This document shows, in pieces, positions 9,410 through 17,699 of a DNA stretch of 51,061 nt (position 1 is the stretch's first letter; the number at the start of each line of letters is the position of its first letter). Position numbers and translations under genes: made by a program. The DNA is taken from positions 1-51,061 of the forward strand of contig CAMCXX010000006.1 of NCBI GenBank assembly GCA_945883755.1. Reading direction: 5' to 3'. This stretch comes from Bifidobacterium breve. Lineage in GTDB: Bacteria; Actinomycetota; Actinomycetes; Nanopelagicales; Nanopelagicaceae. The notes beneath the pieces are model-generated. The model was not told where the DNA came from and ran no database searches. It saw only the letters and a program-made list of their open reading frames with translations.

Positions 9410-9861
9410 AGGCGGTAATCGCACTTGGCTCAAACCTGGAAAATCGCAGATTAAATCTAGATATTGCAATTACTAAGTTAGAGGCGATGCTTGGTGAATT
9501 AATTGTTTCACCCTACTTTGAAACTAAACCAGTGGGTGGACCAGCGCAAGATGATTTTATAAATGCAGTTGTAATTGCCCAATCAACATTGCCAGCTGAG
9601 CAATTGTTAAAGGAGTTGCTAGCAATTGAGGATCAGATGGGTCGAGTGCGTGATGTGCGTTGGGGGCCACGAATAATTGATTTAGATCTAATCCTGCTAG
9701 GAGATCAGGTAATCGATACTGTTTTTCTTAAGCTGCCACATCCATTGGCCGCATCACGTGAGTTTGTTTTAGAACCATGGCTTGCGGTTGATCCAACGGG
9801 TGAAATACCTGGAAAGGGTTCAATTAAATCTTTATTGGCAAGTATTCAATCTGCCAGTTAA
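9406..9861 (+). CDS. folK: 2-amino-4-hydroxy-6-hydroxymethyldihydropteridine pyrophosphokinase
   Basis: Transfers pyrophosphate from ATP to 6-hydroxymethyl-dihydropterin, feeding FolP. The 151-residue product has the N-terminal IALGSNLENR motif, the YFETKPVGGPAQDDFINAV element and the signature RWGPRIIDLDLILLG with the Mg-binding DLD. It is the last folate gene here and overlaps folB by four bases. In many Actinobacteria a DUF3180 membrane protein follows; here panC follows after 39 bases. Confidence 0.96.
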   Translation: MKAVIALGSNLENRRLNLDIAITKLEAMLGELIVSPYFETKPVGGPAQDDFINAVVIAQSTLPAEQLLKELLAIEDQMGRVRDVRWGPRIIDLDLILLGDQVIDTVFLKLPHPLAASREFVLEPWLAVDPTGEIPGKGSIKSLLASIQSAS

Positions 9862-9900
9862 ACTTCTGATCTAGCCCGGTACCCGGAAAGGACTGGAGCC

Positions 9901-10689
9901 ATGATTGAGCTAATTAATTCTGAGCGCGATTTAGCGCGCCAAAAATTTGAGGTTCTTGTTCCAACTTTGGGTGCCTTACATGCCGGTCATCAATCTCTAA
10001 TTACATTGGGCAAAACTTTAAGTGACTCAGTATTAACCACAATATTTGTTAATCCCCTGCAATTTGAAAGTAAGGATGATTTAGCTAAGTACCCAAAAAC
10101 ATTAGATCATGATTTGAAGTTGGCAGAGCAAGCAGGAGCCACAGCGGTCTTTGCACCAACTGTTGAGGTGGTTTATCCAACGCAGATCACCAAGATTTCA
10201 GCTGGTGCAGTTGGTGATTTATATGAAGGCGCATCCCGTGCTGGTCACTTCGCCGGTGTGTTAACAGTTGTAAAGCGATTATTTGATCTAACTAAACCAA
10301 AGTACGCCATCTTTGGCGAAAAGGATTTTCAGCAACTTTTCTTGATCAAAGAGATGGTGCAACGATTAGCGCTGCCAATTGAGATTGTTGCCGCACCAAT
10401 TATTCGCGAACCAGATGGTCTGGCTATGTCATCTAGAAATGTTCGGTTAACAGATGCTGATCGAGAATCTGCCTTAATTATTTCAACGGCGTTGCAACAA
10501 TCTAATTTAGAAGAGATGCATAAGGTGTTGGCAACCGAGCCAGGATTTAAATTGGATTATCTAGCCGAAATTGATGAGCAAAATTTTGGTCCAGTAGGCA
10601 GCGATACCCAATACAGACGGGCGATTATCGCCGGTTGGGTAAATGGGGTGCGCTTGCTCGACAATAAGCGCATGGGAAGTGATGCATGA
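9901..10689 (+). CDS. panC: Pantothenate synthetase
   Basis: Condenses pantoate with beta-alanine using ATP to make pantothenate, the CoA precursor. The 262-residue product is slightly short (family ~280-300). The nucleotide site HAGH (27-30) is the HxGH motif and MSSRN is the KMSKS-like element. FGEKDFQQLFLIKEM is also typical. The usual PTMGALH reads PTLGALH here. A good Shine-Dalgarno-like GGAAAGGA precedes ATG 9901. panD, which makes beta-alanine and often follows panC, is absent; nadB follows with a four-base overlap. Confidence 0.94.
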   Translation: MIELINSERDLARQKFEVLVPTLGALHAGHQSLITLGKTLSDSVLTTIFVNPLQFESKDDLAKYPKTLDHDLKLAEQAGATAVFAPTVEVVYPTQITKISAGAVGDLYEGASRAGHFAGVLTVVKRLFDLTKPKYAIFGEKDFQQLFLIKEMVQRLALPIEIVAAPIIREPDGLAMSSRNVRLTDADRESALIISTALQQSNLEEMHKVLATEPGFKLDYLAEIDEQNFGPVGSDTQYRRAIIAGWVNGVRLLDNKRMGSDA

Positions 10690-12290
10690 AGTTATTAAGT
10701 GGTGCACCTGGCTGGACAACAACTGCTGATGTAATTGTGATTGGCTCTGGTGTTGCTGGTTTAACTACTGCGTTAAATCTTCGCTCCCATAATTTATCTG
10801 TTTTATTAGTTACTAAAGCCAGAATTGATGAGGGCTCAACTAAGTGGGCACAGGGCGGAATTGCAGCAGCGCTTGGTCCCGGTGACACACCAGATCAACA
10901 TAAAAAAGATACTTTGGCAGCTGGTGCTGGCTTATGTGATTTAGCAGCAGTAGATGTTTTAGTATCTGAAGGACCTGAAGCGGTTAGAAAATTAATTGCA
11001 CGTGGCGCCGTCTTTGATAAATCTGAAACTGGTGAGATTGCATTAACCCGCGAGGGTGGACATTTACGAAACCGTATTTTGCATGCTGGTGGCGATGCAA
11101 CTGGTGCAGAGGTTTCACGAGCCTTGTTAGCAGCGGTGCAAGAGGATGCTGGTATTGAAATTATTGAACATGCACTTGCCATCGATGCATTAAAAAGTGC
11201 AACTGGACGTGTGTGTGGAGTTACCTTGCATGTAATTGGTCAAGGAAGTTTAGATGGTGTTGGGCGAGCCTTATCTCGCGCAGTTGTCGTTGCAACTGGT
11301 GGTTTAGGTCAGGTTTACTCACAAACTACAAACCCAGCTGTCTCTACTGGTGATGGTGTTGCGCTGGCACTTCGCGCAGGCGCCGATGTTGCAGATGTTG
11401 AGTTTATTCAATTCCATCCAACAGTATTATGGCGAGATTTAGCTAATCGTGGGCAACAACCATTAATTAGTGAAGCAGTACGCGGTGAAGGTGCAATCTT
11501 GTTAAATCATAAAGATGAGCAGTTTATGGTTGGCAAACATCCGCAGGCAGATTTAGCACCTCGAGATGTTGTGGCAAAGGAGATCTTCAACCAAATGCGC
11601 ATCAGTGGACAACCACATGTTTGGTTGGATGCTCGGAAAATTAAAGATTTTGCTAAACGCTTTCCAACAATTTATGCATCTTGTGTTGCAAATGGAATTG
11701 ATCCAACAGTAGAAAAGATTCCAGTTGCCCCAGCATCTCATTACGCATCTGGTGGTGTTCGAGTAGATTTAAATGGTCAATCATCAATTGCTGGCCTTTA
11801 TATATGTGGTGAATCAGCTTGCACCGGTGCGCATGGTGCTAATCGGTTAGCCTCAAATTCATTATTAGAAGGATTGGTCTTTGGCGCCAGAATCGCAGAT
11901 GCACTGGCTAAAGATCTACCACCGCAGGAGCAACCAGTTGAGGATAGTAAAACAACTTTGTTGGATCCAAAGATAGTAATTCCGCTGCAGATTGCGATGA
12001 GTGAGGGTGCTGGTGTGATGCGCTCTGAATCATCATTGCGAAAGACCATGCAAACTTTGCAGGAGTTATCTAAGTTAACAAGTAACCAACCTCGGATTGA
12101 GGCGTGGGAGGCATCTAATCTACATTTATTAGCAACGGCAATTGTTAGATCTGCACTAGAACGGACTGAAACCAGAGGCTCACATTGGCGAAGTGATTTC
12201 CCAGACTTTTCAGATAAGTGGCAGGTTAGAGTTATTGAAAAATTTGATACAGATGGTAATTGGCATAAGAGAGTGGAGCAGATCAAATGA
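10686..12290 (+). CDS. nadB: L-aspartate oxidase
   Basis: FAD enzyme that oxidises L-aspartate to iminoaspartate, the first step of de novo NAD synthesis. The 534-residue product has the dinucleotide-binding GSGVAGL at 20-26 and TKARIDEGSTKWAQGGIAAA, which marks the succinate dehydrogenase/fumarate reductase flavoprotein fold. FIQFHPT, the catalytic Arg region EAVRGEGAIL and GANRLASNSLLEGLVFG are also present. nadA, which condenses the product to quinolinate, is not adjacent and must lie elsewhere. The gene overlaps panC and nadC by four bases each, so pantothenate and NAD genes form one operon. Confidence 0.95.
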   Translation: MKLLSGAPGWTTTADVIVIGSGVAGLTTALNLRSHNLSVLLVTKARIDEGSTKWAQGGIAAALGPGDTPDQHKKDTLAAGAGLCDLAAVDVLVSEGPEAVRKLIARGAVFDKSETGEIALTREGGHLRNRILHAGGDATGAEVSRALLAAVQEDAGIEIIEHALAIDALKSATGRVCGVTLHVIGQGSLDGVGRALSRAVVVATGGLGQVYSQTTNPAVSTGDGVALALRAGADVADVEFIQFHPTVLWRDLANRGQQPLISEAVRGEGAILLNHKDEQFMVGKHPQADLAPRDVVAKEIFNQMRISGQPHVWLDARKIKDFAKRFPTIYASCVANGIDPTVEKIPVAPASHYASGGVRVDLNGQSSIAGLYICGESACTGAHGANRLASNSLLEGLVFGARIADALAKDLPPQEQPVEDSKTTLLDPKIVIPLQIAMSEGAGVMRSESSLRKTMQTLQELSKLTSNQPRIEAWEASNLHLLATAIVRSALERTETRGSHWRSDFPDFSDKWQVRVIEKFDTDGNWHKRVEQIK

Positions 12291-13159
12291 ACTCATTACG
12301 AGAGAACATCAAGACACTTGGTCTTTCGCCAAACCATATCTTTCAACAGGTTAAGGATGCAGTTGCCGAGGATTTAATGGGTGGTGAAGATATAACCTCA
12401 GTTGCCACTATTACTGAATCTCAGGTTTCAACCGCTGATTTTATTGCTCGCAAAGCTGGTGTTGTCTCTGGCTTACATATTGCAGCAGCCGTTCTCGAGT
12501 ACTGCGGCATTAATCATTATGAGGTTTTAGTTGATGAGGGTGCAAAGGTGGAAGCAGGAAAGGTATTAATCACCGCACAAGGAAATACTAGAAAATTACT
12601 GCTAGCAGAGCGCACAGCACTTAATTACTTAACTCATTTAAGTGGCATCTCAACTACGACAAGTAAATGGGTACAAGCAGTTGCTGGCACAAAGTGTGTA
12701 ATCAGAGATTCTCGCAAAACCACACCAGGACTTCGCTCCCTTGAAAAGTTTGCGGTGCGAATGGGTGGCGGAACAAATCACCGCCTATCTTTATCAGCAG
12801 AGGGATTAATTAAAGATAATCACATAGTTGCTAGCGGTGGCATTGCAGCAGCTTTTGAAGCGCTGAAAGATAAGTTTCCAGGTAAACCAATTGAGGTTGA
12901 GGTTGATTCACTTGAACAGTTAAGCCAAGCGATAGCAGCTGGCGCACAATTAATTTTGCTAGACAACATGAGCCCCGATATGTGTAAAGCAGCGGTTGCC
13001 CAAGTTGCTGACAAAGCTAAGTTAGAGGCCTCTGGCGGTATTACCTTAGAAAATGCTAAAGCTTTTGCTGATAGCGGTGTTGATTACTTAGCAATTGGTG
13101 CACTTACTCACTCAGCACCCGCATTAGATATTGCACTTGATTTTAGAAAGGGGAGGTAA
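12287..13159 (+). CDS. nadC: Nicotinate-nucleotide pyrophosphorylase (quinolinate phosphoribosyltransferase)
   Basis: Converts quinolinate and PRPP to nicotinate mononucleotide. The 290-residue product has the N-terminal AVAEDLMGGEDITS, the central LAERTALNYLTHLSGIST helix and RDSRKTTPGLRSLEKFAVRMGGGTNHR spread over two conserved blocks. The barrel end is LLDNMSPD...LEASGGITLENAKAFADSGVDYLAIGALTHS, with Lys/Arg and Asp residues in family positions. It overlaps nadB by four bases and shares one base with coaX. Confidence 0.96.
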   Translation: MNSLRENIKTLGLSPNHIFQQVKDAVAEDLMGGEDITSVATITESQVSTADFIARKAGVVSGLHIAAAVLEYCGINHYEVLVDEGAKVEAGKVLITAQGNTRKLLLAERTALNYLTHLSGISTTTSKWVQAVAGTKCVIRDSRKTTPGLRSLEKFAVRMGGGTNHRLSLSAEGLIKDNHIVASGGIAAAFEALKDKFPGKPIEVEVDSLEQLSQAIAAGAQLILLDNMSPDMCKAAVAQVADKAKLEASGGITLENAKAFADSGVDYLAIGALTHSAPALDIALDFRKGR

Positions 13160-13935
13160 TGTTATTAACTATTGATGTTGGTAATACCAACACTGTATTA
13201 GGAGTATTTAACAAAGATAAGTTAGAAAACTCTTGGCGGGTTAAGACCGATCCCCGTGATACCGCAGATGAGTTATGGCTGCAGTACAGCGCCTTAATTG
13301 ATGGTTACAAATTAACTGGTTTAGCGGTTTGTTCAACTGTGCCGGCGGTTCTTCGTGAGATTAGAACCTTAATTGCTCGCCACTTCAGTGATATTCGCAC
13401 AACAATTATTGAGCCTGGCACAAAGACTGGTGTTCCGTTGTTAGTTGATAATCCCAAAGAGATTGGTGCAGATCGAATTGTTAACACATTAGCTGCGGCA
13501 ACCTTGTATGGTGAGGATGGACCAGCGATTGTCGTTGATTTTGGTACCTCTACCAATCTTGATGTGGTCTCACCAAAGGGTGAGTTTCTTGGCGGCGCAC
13601 TAGCTCCAGGAATTGAAATCTCAGTTGAAGCATTAGCTGCTCGTGCTGCGCAGCTTCGCAAGGTTGAGCTAGTAAAACCTAAAAATGTAATTGGAAAAAA
13701 TACGGTCGAGGCGCTGCAATCAGGAACAATCTATGGTTTTGCCGGACAGGTAGATGGTTTAGTAAACCGCATCATCGATGAACTTGAAGAGCAGTATCCA
13801 GATGCTGGTGAAGTTTCAGTAATCGCAACTGGTGGCTTAGCGCCATTAGTACTTGGAATTAGCGAGAGTATTGAGTTTCATGAACCAGATCTGACTTTAA
13901 TTGGCCTTCGCTTAGTACATGAGCGCAACGGCTAA
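13159..13935 (+). CDS. coaX: Type III pantothenate kinase
   Basis: Phosphorylates pantothenate in the first step of CoA synthesis; the type III enzyme is not inhibited by CoA. The 258-residue product has the ASKHA-fold phosphate loop DVGNTNTVLGVF, the GADRIVN substrate motif, VVDFGTSTNLDVV and GGALAPGIEIS. It begins with the last base of the nadC stop codon. With panC upstream, the operon supplies both pantothenate and its activation. The conserved TGGLAPLVL segment lies near the C-terminus. Confidence 0.96.
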   Translation: MLLTIDVGNTNTVLGVFNKDKLENSWRVKTDPRDTADELWLQYSALIDGYKLTGLAVCSTVPAVLREIRTLIARHFSDIRTTIIEPGTKTGVPLLVDNPKEIGADRIVNTLAAATLYGEDGPAIVVDFGTSTNLDVVSPKGEFLGGALAPGIEISVEALAARAAQLRKVELVKPKNVIGKNTVEALQSGTIYGFAGQVDGLVNRIIDELEEQYPDAGEVSVIATGGLAPLVLGISESIEFHEPDLTLIGLRLVHERNG

Positions 13936-13954
13936 CGATAGGATTTAACTCATT

Positions 13955-15451
13955 ATGGCTGATGAGGATGATCTACCCGAACAACTGCGGATTCGTCGGG
14001 AAAAGCGCGAGGCGATATTAAATCGAGGCGCCCAGGCTTATCCAGTATCGGTTGCTCGCACCTCCTCATTAAAAGATATCCGAGATACATATAAAGATTT
14101 AGCAATTGATGTTGCAACTGGAAAGATCGAATCAGTAACAGGCCGAGTAATTTTTAAGCGCGATACCGGAAAATTATGTTTTGCCAATTTACGCGAGGGC
14201 GATGGCACTGAATTACAAGCGATGTTCTCACTAGATAAAATTGGCGAGGCGCAACTTGAGATCTGGAAATCAGAGATCGATCTTGGTGATTTGGTTTCAG
14301 TAACTGGTGAGGTAATTACCTCAAAGCGTGGTGAGTTATCGATCTTGGCTAACTCCTTTGAGTTAGCAGCTAAAGCGTTACGACCACTTCCAGTAGATCA
14401 CAAACCTTTGTCGGAGGAGACTCGAGTCCGCATGCGATATGTGGATTTAATTGTTAGGCCAGAGGCTCGCTTTAATGCACGGATGCGCCCAACTGTGATG
14501 CGTTCACTTCGCGAGACATTTAACAGCCGGCAATTTATTGAGGTAGAAACTCCAATGTTGCAGGTTATGCATGGTGGCGCTGCGGCCCGACCATTTAAAA
14601 CTTTTAGTAATGCTTATGACATGGATTTATTTTTGCGAATCGCACCTGAGTTGTTTTTAAAGAGGTGTGTTGTTGGCGGTCTTGAAAAGGTATTTGAGAT
14701 CAACCGTAATTTCCGCAACGAGGGCGCTGACTCAAGCCACTCACCAGAGTTTGCCATGATTGAAACATATGAGGCTTATGGTGATTGGAACACCATGGCA
14801 GATTTAACTCGCACCCTTGTTCAAGATGCGGCCAAAGCGGTATTCGGTTCACATGTCGTCAAACATCATGATGGTCGTGAATTAGATCTTGGTGGCAAGT
14901 GGTCGGAGATCTCCTTATTTGACGCGATCTCAGATGGTGTTGGCGAGCAAGTAACACCACAAAGCACACTGGATGATTTAAAGAAGATTGCTACAAAGCT
15001 AGGCATGAAGGTTGATCCAAAGTGGATCACTGGAAAGTTAGCGGAAGAGATCTTTGAACATGTTGCAGTAGATAAATTAAGCGGCCCGATCTTTGTTAAG
15101 GGTTTTCCAATTGATACATCACCACTTGTTCGTGCGCATCGTGATATTGCTGGTATCGCCGAGAAATGGGATTTATATGTTGAGGGCTTTGAATTAGCAA
15201 CTGGCTACTCTGAATTAGTTGATCCAGTAATTCAACGTGAGCGGTTAGTTGAGCAAGCAAAGTTGGGTGCTAAAGGTGATTTAGAGGCGATGGGATTGGA
15301 TGAGGATTTCTTGCGGGCAATGGAACATGGCATGCCGCCAATGGGTGGAATGGGAATGGGCGCTGATCGATTGTTAATGGCGCTTACTGGGTTGGGAATT
15401 CGAGAGACGATTTTATTTCCACTTGTTAAGCCAACTACCGGAGATGAGTAA
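13955..15451 (+). CDS. lysS: Lysyl-tRNA synthetase, class II
   Basis: Charges tRNA-Lys. The 498-residue product has an N-terminal OB-fold anticodon domain (about residues 50-150, with VTGRVIFKRDTGKLCFANLR) and a class II catalytic domain. Motif 2 is FRNEGADSSHSPEFAMIETYEAYGD (quoted as two adjoining blocks: FRNEGADSSHSPEF and AMIETYEAYGD), and motif 3 is GMGADRLLMALTG near the C-terminus. ATG 13955 follows coaX by 19 bases. The coaX-lysS-argA order is common in Actinobacteria. It shares one base with the downstream acetyltransferase gene. Confidence 0.95.
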   Translation: MADEDDLPEQLRIRREKREAILNRGAQAYPVSVARTSSLKDIRDTYKDLAIDVATGKIESVTGRVIFKRDTGKLCFANLREGDGTELQAMFSLDKIGEAQLEIWKSEIDLGDLVSVTGEVITSKRGELSILANSFELAAKALRPLPVDHKPLSEETRVRMRYVDLIVRPEARFNARMRPTVMRSLRETFNSRQFIEVETPMLQVMHGGAAARPFKTFSNAYDMDLFLRIAPELFLKRCVVGGLEKVFEINRNFRNEGADSSHSPEFAMIETYEAYGDWNTMADLTRTLVQDAAKAVFGSHVVKHHDGRELDLGGKWSEISLFDAISDGVGEQVTPQSTLDDLKKIATKLGMKVDPKWITGKLAEEIFEHVAVDKLSGPIFVKGFPIDTSPLVRAHRDIAGIAEKWDLYVEGFELATGYSELVDPVIQRERLVEQAKLGAKGDLEAMGLDEDFLRAMEHGMPPMGGMGMGADRLLMALTGLGIRETILFPLVKPTTGDE

Positions 15452-15948
15452 TGGCCTTAGTTGTCAGAGCTGCTAAAACTGGTGATGTAAAGAGGATTCG
15501 TAAGATTGTTGATGGCTACACCGATGAGCGTCGCCTACTCTTCAAAGCAACTGTTACCTTATTTGAAGCGGTACAAGAGTTTGTTGTTGCTGAATTAGAT
15601 GGTGAAGTTGTTGGTTGTGGCGCTCTTCATGTGCTTTGGGAGGATCTTGCTGAGGTACGAACTGTTGCAGTGCTGGAAGAAATGCATGGCAAAGGAATTG
15701 GCAAACAAATAATGGTCAAAATTTTAGAGAATGCAAAGGAGATCGGTGTTAAAAAGGTTTTTTGTCTAACCTTTGAAACTAAGTTTTTTGGTGCACATGG
15801 TTTTAAAGAGATTGAGGGAACCCCAGTTTCCCCTGAGGTTTATCAGGAGATGATTCGCTCCTACGATGCCGGTGTCGCAGAGTTCCTAGATTTAGAATCA
15901 GCTAAGCCCAATACCTTGGGCAATACCCGCATGCTCAAGATTCTCTAA
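15451..15948 (+). CDS. argA: Amino-acid N-acetyltransferase (short ArgA, GNAT)
   Basis: A single-domain GNAT protein of 165 residues that resembles the actinobacterial short N-acetylglutamate synthase (Rv2747 type), the first enzyme of arginine synthesis. Landmarks along its length match that family: LYEAVQEF-like LFEAVQEF, VVGCGALHVLWEDLAEVRTVAV, GKGIGKQI for acetyl-CoA, VFCLTFETKFFGAHGF, EIEGTPVSPE and YDAGVAEFLDL...GNTRML. In Streptomyces this gene lies next to lysS and close to lsr2 and clpC. Here it follows lysS with a one-base overlap, but a transporter island comes before clpC. Confidence 0.88.
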   Translation: MALVVRAAKTGDVKRIRKIVDGYTDERRLLFKATVTLFEAVQEFVVAELDGEVVGCGALHVLWEDLAEVRTVAVLEEMHGKGIGKQIMVKILENAKEIGVKKVFCLTFETKFFGAHGFKEIEGTPVSPEVYQEMIRSYDAGVAEFLDLESAKPNTLGNTRMLKIL

Positions 15949-15958
15949 GTATTTCGGG

Positions 15959-16070
15959 TATAAATTACAAAACTTTAATTGTGGCCCCCTCATGGGCTTT
16001 ATTGCTAAAGCGACTGAACCCCACTACTTTTACCACAACTAAATCATCAGGTACTAGGACCTGTGAGAGG
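15959..16070 (+). promoter_or_regulatory. Leader/promoter region of the tctCBA operon
   Basis: The 127-base gap between argA and tctC is one of the two longest here. A -10-like TAAATT lies at 15961-15966, giving a leader of about 100 bases. A small inverted repeat GCCC-N6-GGGC (15984-15997) is followed by TTTATT, and a 5-bp stem CAGGT-N6-ACCTG (16048-16063) sits directly before the Shine-Dalgarno GAGAGG. The leader could host attenuation or protein binding; no known riboswitch motif is recognisable. Confidence 0.3.
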
Positions 16071-16075
16071 AATAT

Positions 16076-17188
16076 ATGCGCAAATCAATCAAGATCACGG
16101 TAGCAGTTGTAGCTAGTGCATTCTTAGTTTTATCTGGAACGCAATATGCATCTGCAGTACCAGCAGCTAAGGCAGTAGCCGGAACTCAATGCGATAAATT
16201 AAATCAAGTCGCAAAAGGTAAAGGCATTAACGGCACTGACCTAACTTGCTTAAAGATCACAACTGGAACATTCAAAGGCATCACATATTGGACATACAAG
16301 AATATAAAGCCATTAGACTCAATTGAATTTGTTTCATCCTCAAATATTGGCGGTGGCTATGGCCTGACTGCTATTGCGGTAGGTGAAGCACTTAAGGCTG
16401 AAGGCTTACTAAAATCTTACACAGTTAAGTACAACTCAAATGCGGCACTTGGACTTGGCTACTTTTCAGGTCAAAAGAATCGCAAAGATATGTTGTTAGT
16501 AACTGGCTTTGCAATGCCAGCTGGATTAATCAACAATAAATCCACATTAAGTATGTTGGACACAAAACCTTTAATTGGTTTCCTTCGCGAAGCTAATGCG
16601 ATTGTCGTACCTACAAACTCTAAATACAAGAACATTAAAGAGCTTCTAGCTGACGTCAAGAAATCACCAAAGACTGTTGCGCTAGGTGGCGGAAATGTTG
16701 GTGGAGCTGACCATGTAACTTTGGCAGAACTCGTCAAGACCGTCGGAGTAGCCGCAACTGATTTGAACTATGTTTCATACTCAGGTGGAGGCTCACTAAT
16801 TCCAGATATCGTTTCAGGCCGCTTAGCTGCTGCAGTTTCTGGAACTTCTGAGTTTGATAAGTATGTAGAGGCAGGCCAGCTTCGCGCACTTGCAGTTACA
16901 TCACCACTTCCATTGAAGACAATTAAGGGTCAAACATTGATTCAACAAGGAATCAAAATGACATTTGGTAACTGGCGTGGATTGTTAGCTCCACAAGATC
17001 TACCAGCTGCTGATTACTTAAACATGTTGCAAGTATTGGATTTCGCGCACAACACGATCTCCTGGCAGGCCATGTTGGTTGATAACTCATGGATTGATGA
17101 GTACCGTGGCGGAAAAGCATTCACTTCTTGGATCGCAAAAGAGGTTGATGCAATCATCGCAAACCTAAAAGCTTTCAAATTAGCTTAA
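16076..17188 (+). CDS. tctC: Tripartite tricarboxylate transporter substrate-binding protein (TctC/Bug family)
   Basis: Extracytoplasmic solute receptor of a TTT uptake system, 370 residues. The signal peptide covers residues 1-27 (cleavage after ASA); no lipobox is seen. Residues ~36-75 form a short module with two cysteines (C39, C58) not found in classic Bug proteins. The Bug domain then shows NIGGGYGLTA, ANAIVVP, LGGGNVGGADH and a YVSYSGGGSLIPDIVSGRLAAAVSG ligand segment (two adjoining blocks). The likely substrate is a carboxylate such as citrate or another organic acid, but specificity cannot be read. Strong Shine-Dalgarno GAGAGG precedes ATG 16076. tctB and tctA follow immediately. Confidence 0.9.
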   Translation: MRKSIKITVAVVASAFLVLSGTQYASAVPAAKAVAGTQCDKLNQVAKGKGINGTDLTCLKITTGTFKGITYWTYKNIKPLDSIEFVSSSNIGGGYGLTAIAVGEALKAEGLLKSYTVKYNSNAALGLGYFSGQKNRKDMLLVTGFAMPAGLINNKSTLSMLDTKPLIGFLREANAIVVPTNSKYKNIKELLADVKKSPKTVALGGGNVGGADHVTLAELVKTVGVAATDLNYVSYSGGGSLIPDIVSGRLAAAVSGTSEFDKYVEAGQLRALAVTSPLPLKTIKGQTLIQQGIKMTFGNWRGLLAPQDLPAADYLNMLQVLDFAHNTISWQAMLVDNSWIDEYRGGKAFTSWIAKEVDAIIANLKAFKLA

Positions 17189-17216
17189 TTAGTTTGGATC
17201 AATAGGTTATCTAGGT

Positions 17217-17699
17217 ATGAAGAATGAGGTTAAGAGTGAGTTCGCATTTGCGAGCTCACTCTTGCTCATTTCATTGTTGGTTTTATGGGATACCAATAGG
17301 GCAGAGGATCCAGCTATTACTGTTTCAGTTTCGCCTAAAATCTTCCCATATATTGTTGGATGCTTTCTCCTTTTATTATCGCTAGCACTAATGATTCAAA
17401 TTCTGCGGGGAAAAATTGCGACCCCCGAGGGAGAGGTGGAAGGTGCGCCAATTCTTAGATCAGATTTCCGCTCCTTTGCCATGGTAATTGGTTCAATTAT
17501 TGCCTTTGTATTACTTGTACAAAGAGCTGGTTTTGTTATTTCCACAGCATTAACATTTTTTGGGATAACTTTGGCCTTTGGTGTCACAAGTAAATTAAAG
17601 TCACTTGGTATTGCTTTAGCATTTTCATTAATTGTTTACGAGTCTTTCACTAGATTCTTAAATGTTGATTTACCGGCAGGTTGGTTGAGCTTCTTATGA
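17217..17699 (+). CDS. tctB: Tripartite tricarboxylate transporter small membrane subunit (TctB)
   Basis: A 160-residue membrane protein with about four hydrophobic segments (near residues 12-22, 41-60, 85-100 and 110-150) and a charged loop around residues 62-75. Size, position between tctC and tctA, and the PRAxx-like [21 protein letters not shown] segment ([10 protein letters not shown] at its start) fit TctB, which is poorly conserved in sequence. It forms the transmembrane part of the secondary transporter with TctA. It overlaps tctA by four bases (ATGA). Confidence 0.85.
   Translation: MKNEVKSEFAFASSLLLISLLVLWDTNRAEDPAITVSVSPKIFPYIVGCFLLLLSLALMIQILRGKIATPEGEVEGAPILRSDFRSFAMVIGSIIAFVLLVQRAGFVISTALTFFGITLAFGVTSKLKSLGIALAFSLIVYESFTRFLNVDLPAGWLSFL

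Noticed and set aside
15984-16002. Possible rho-independent terminator after argA (GCCC-N6-GGGC then TTTATT)
   Set aside because: The stem is only 4 bp with a short, broken T-run; noted within the tctC leader but not called as a terminator.
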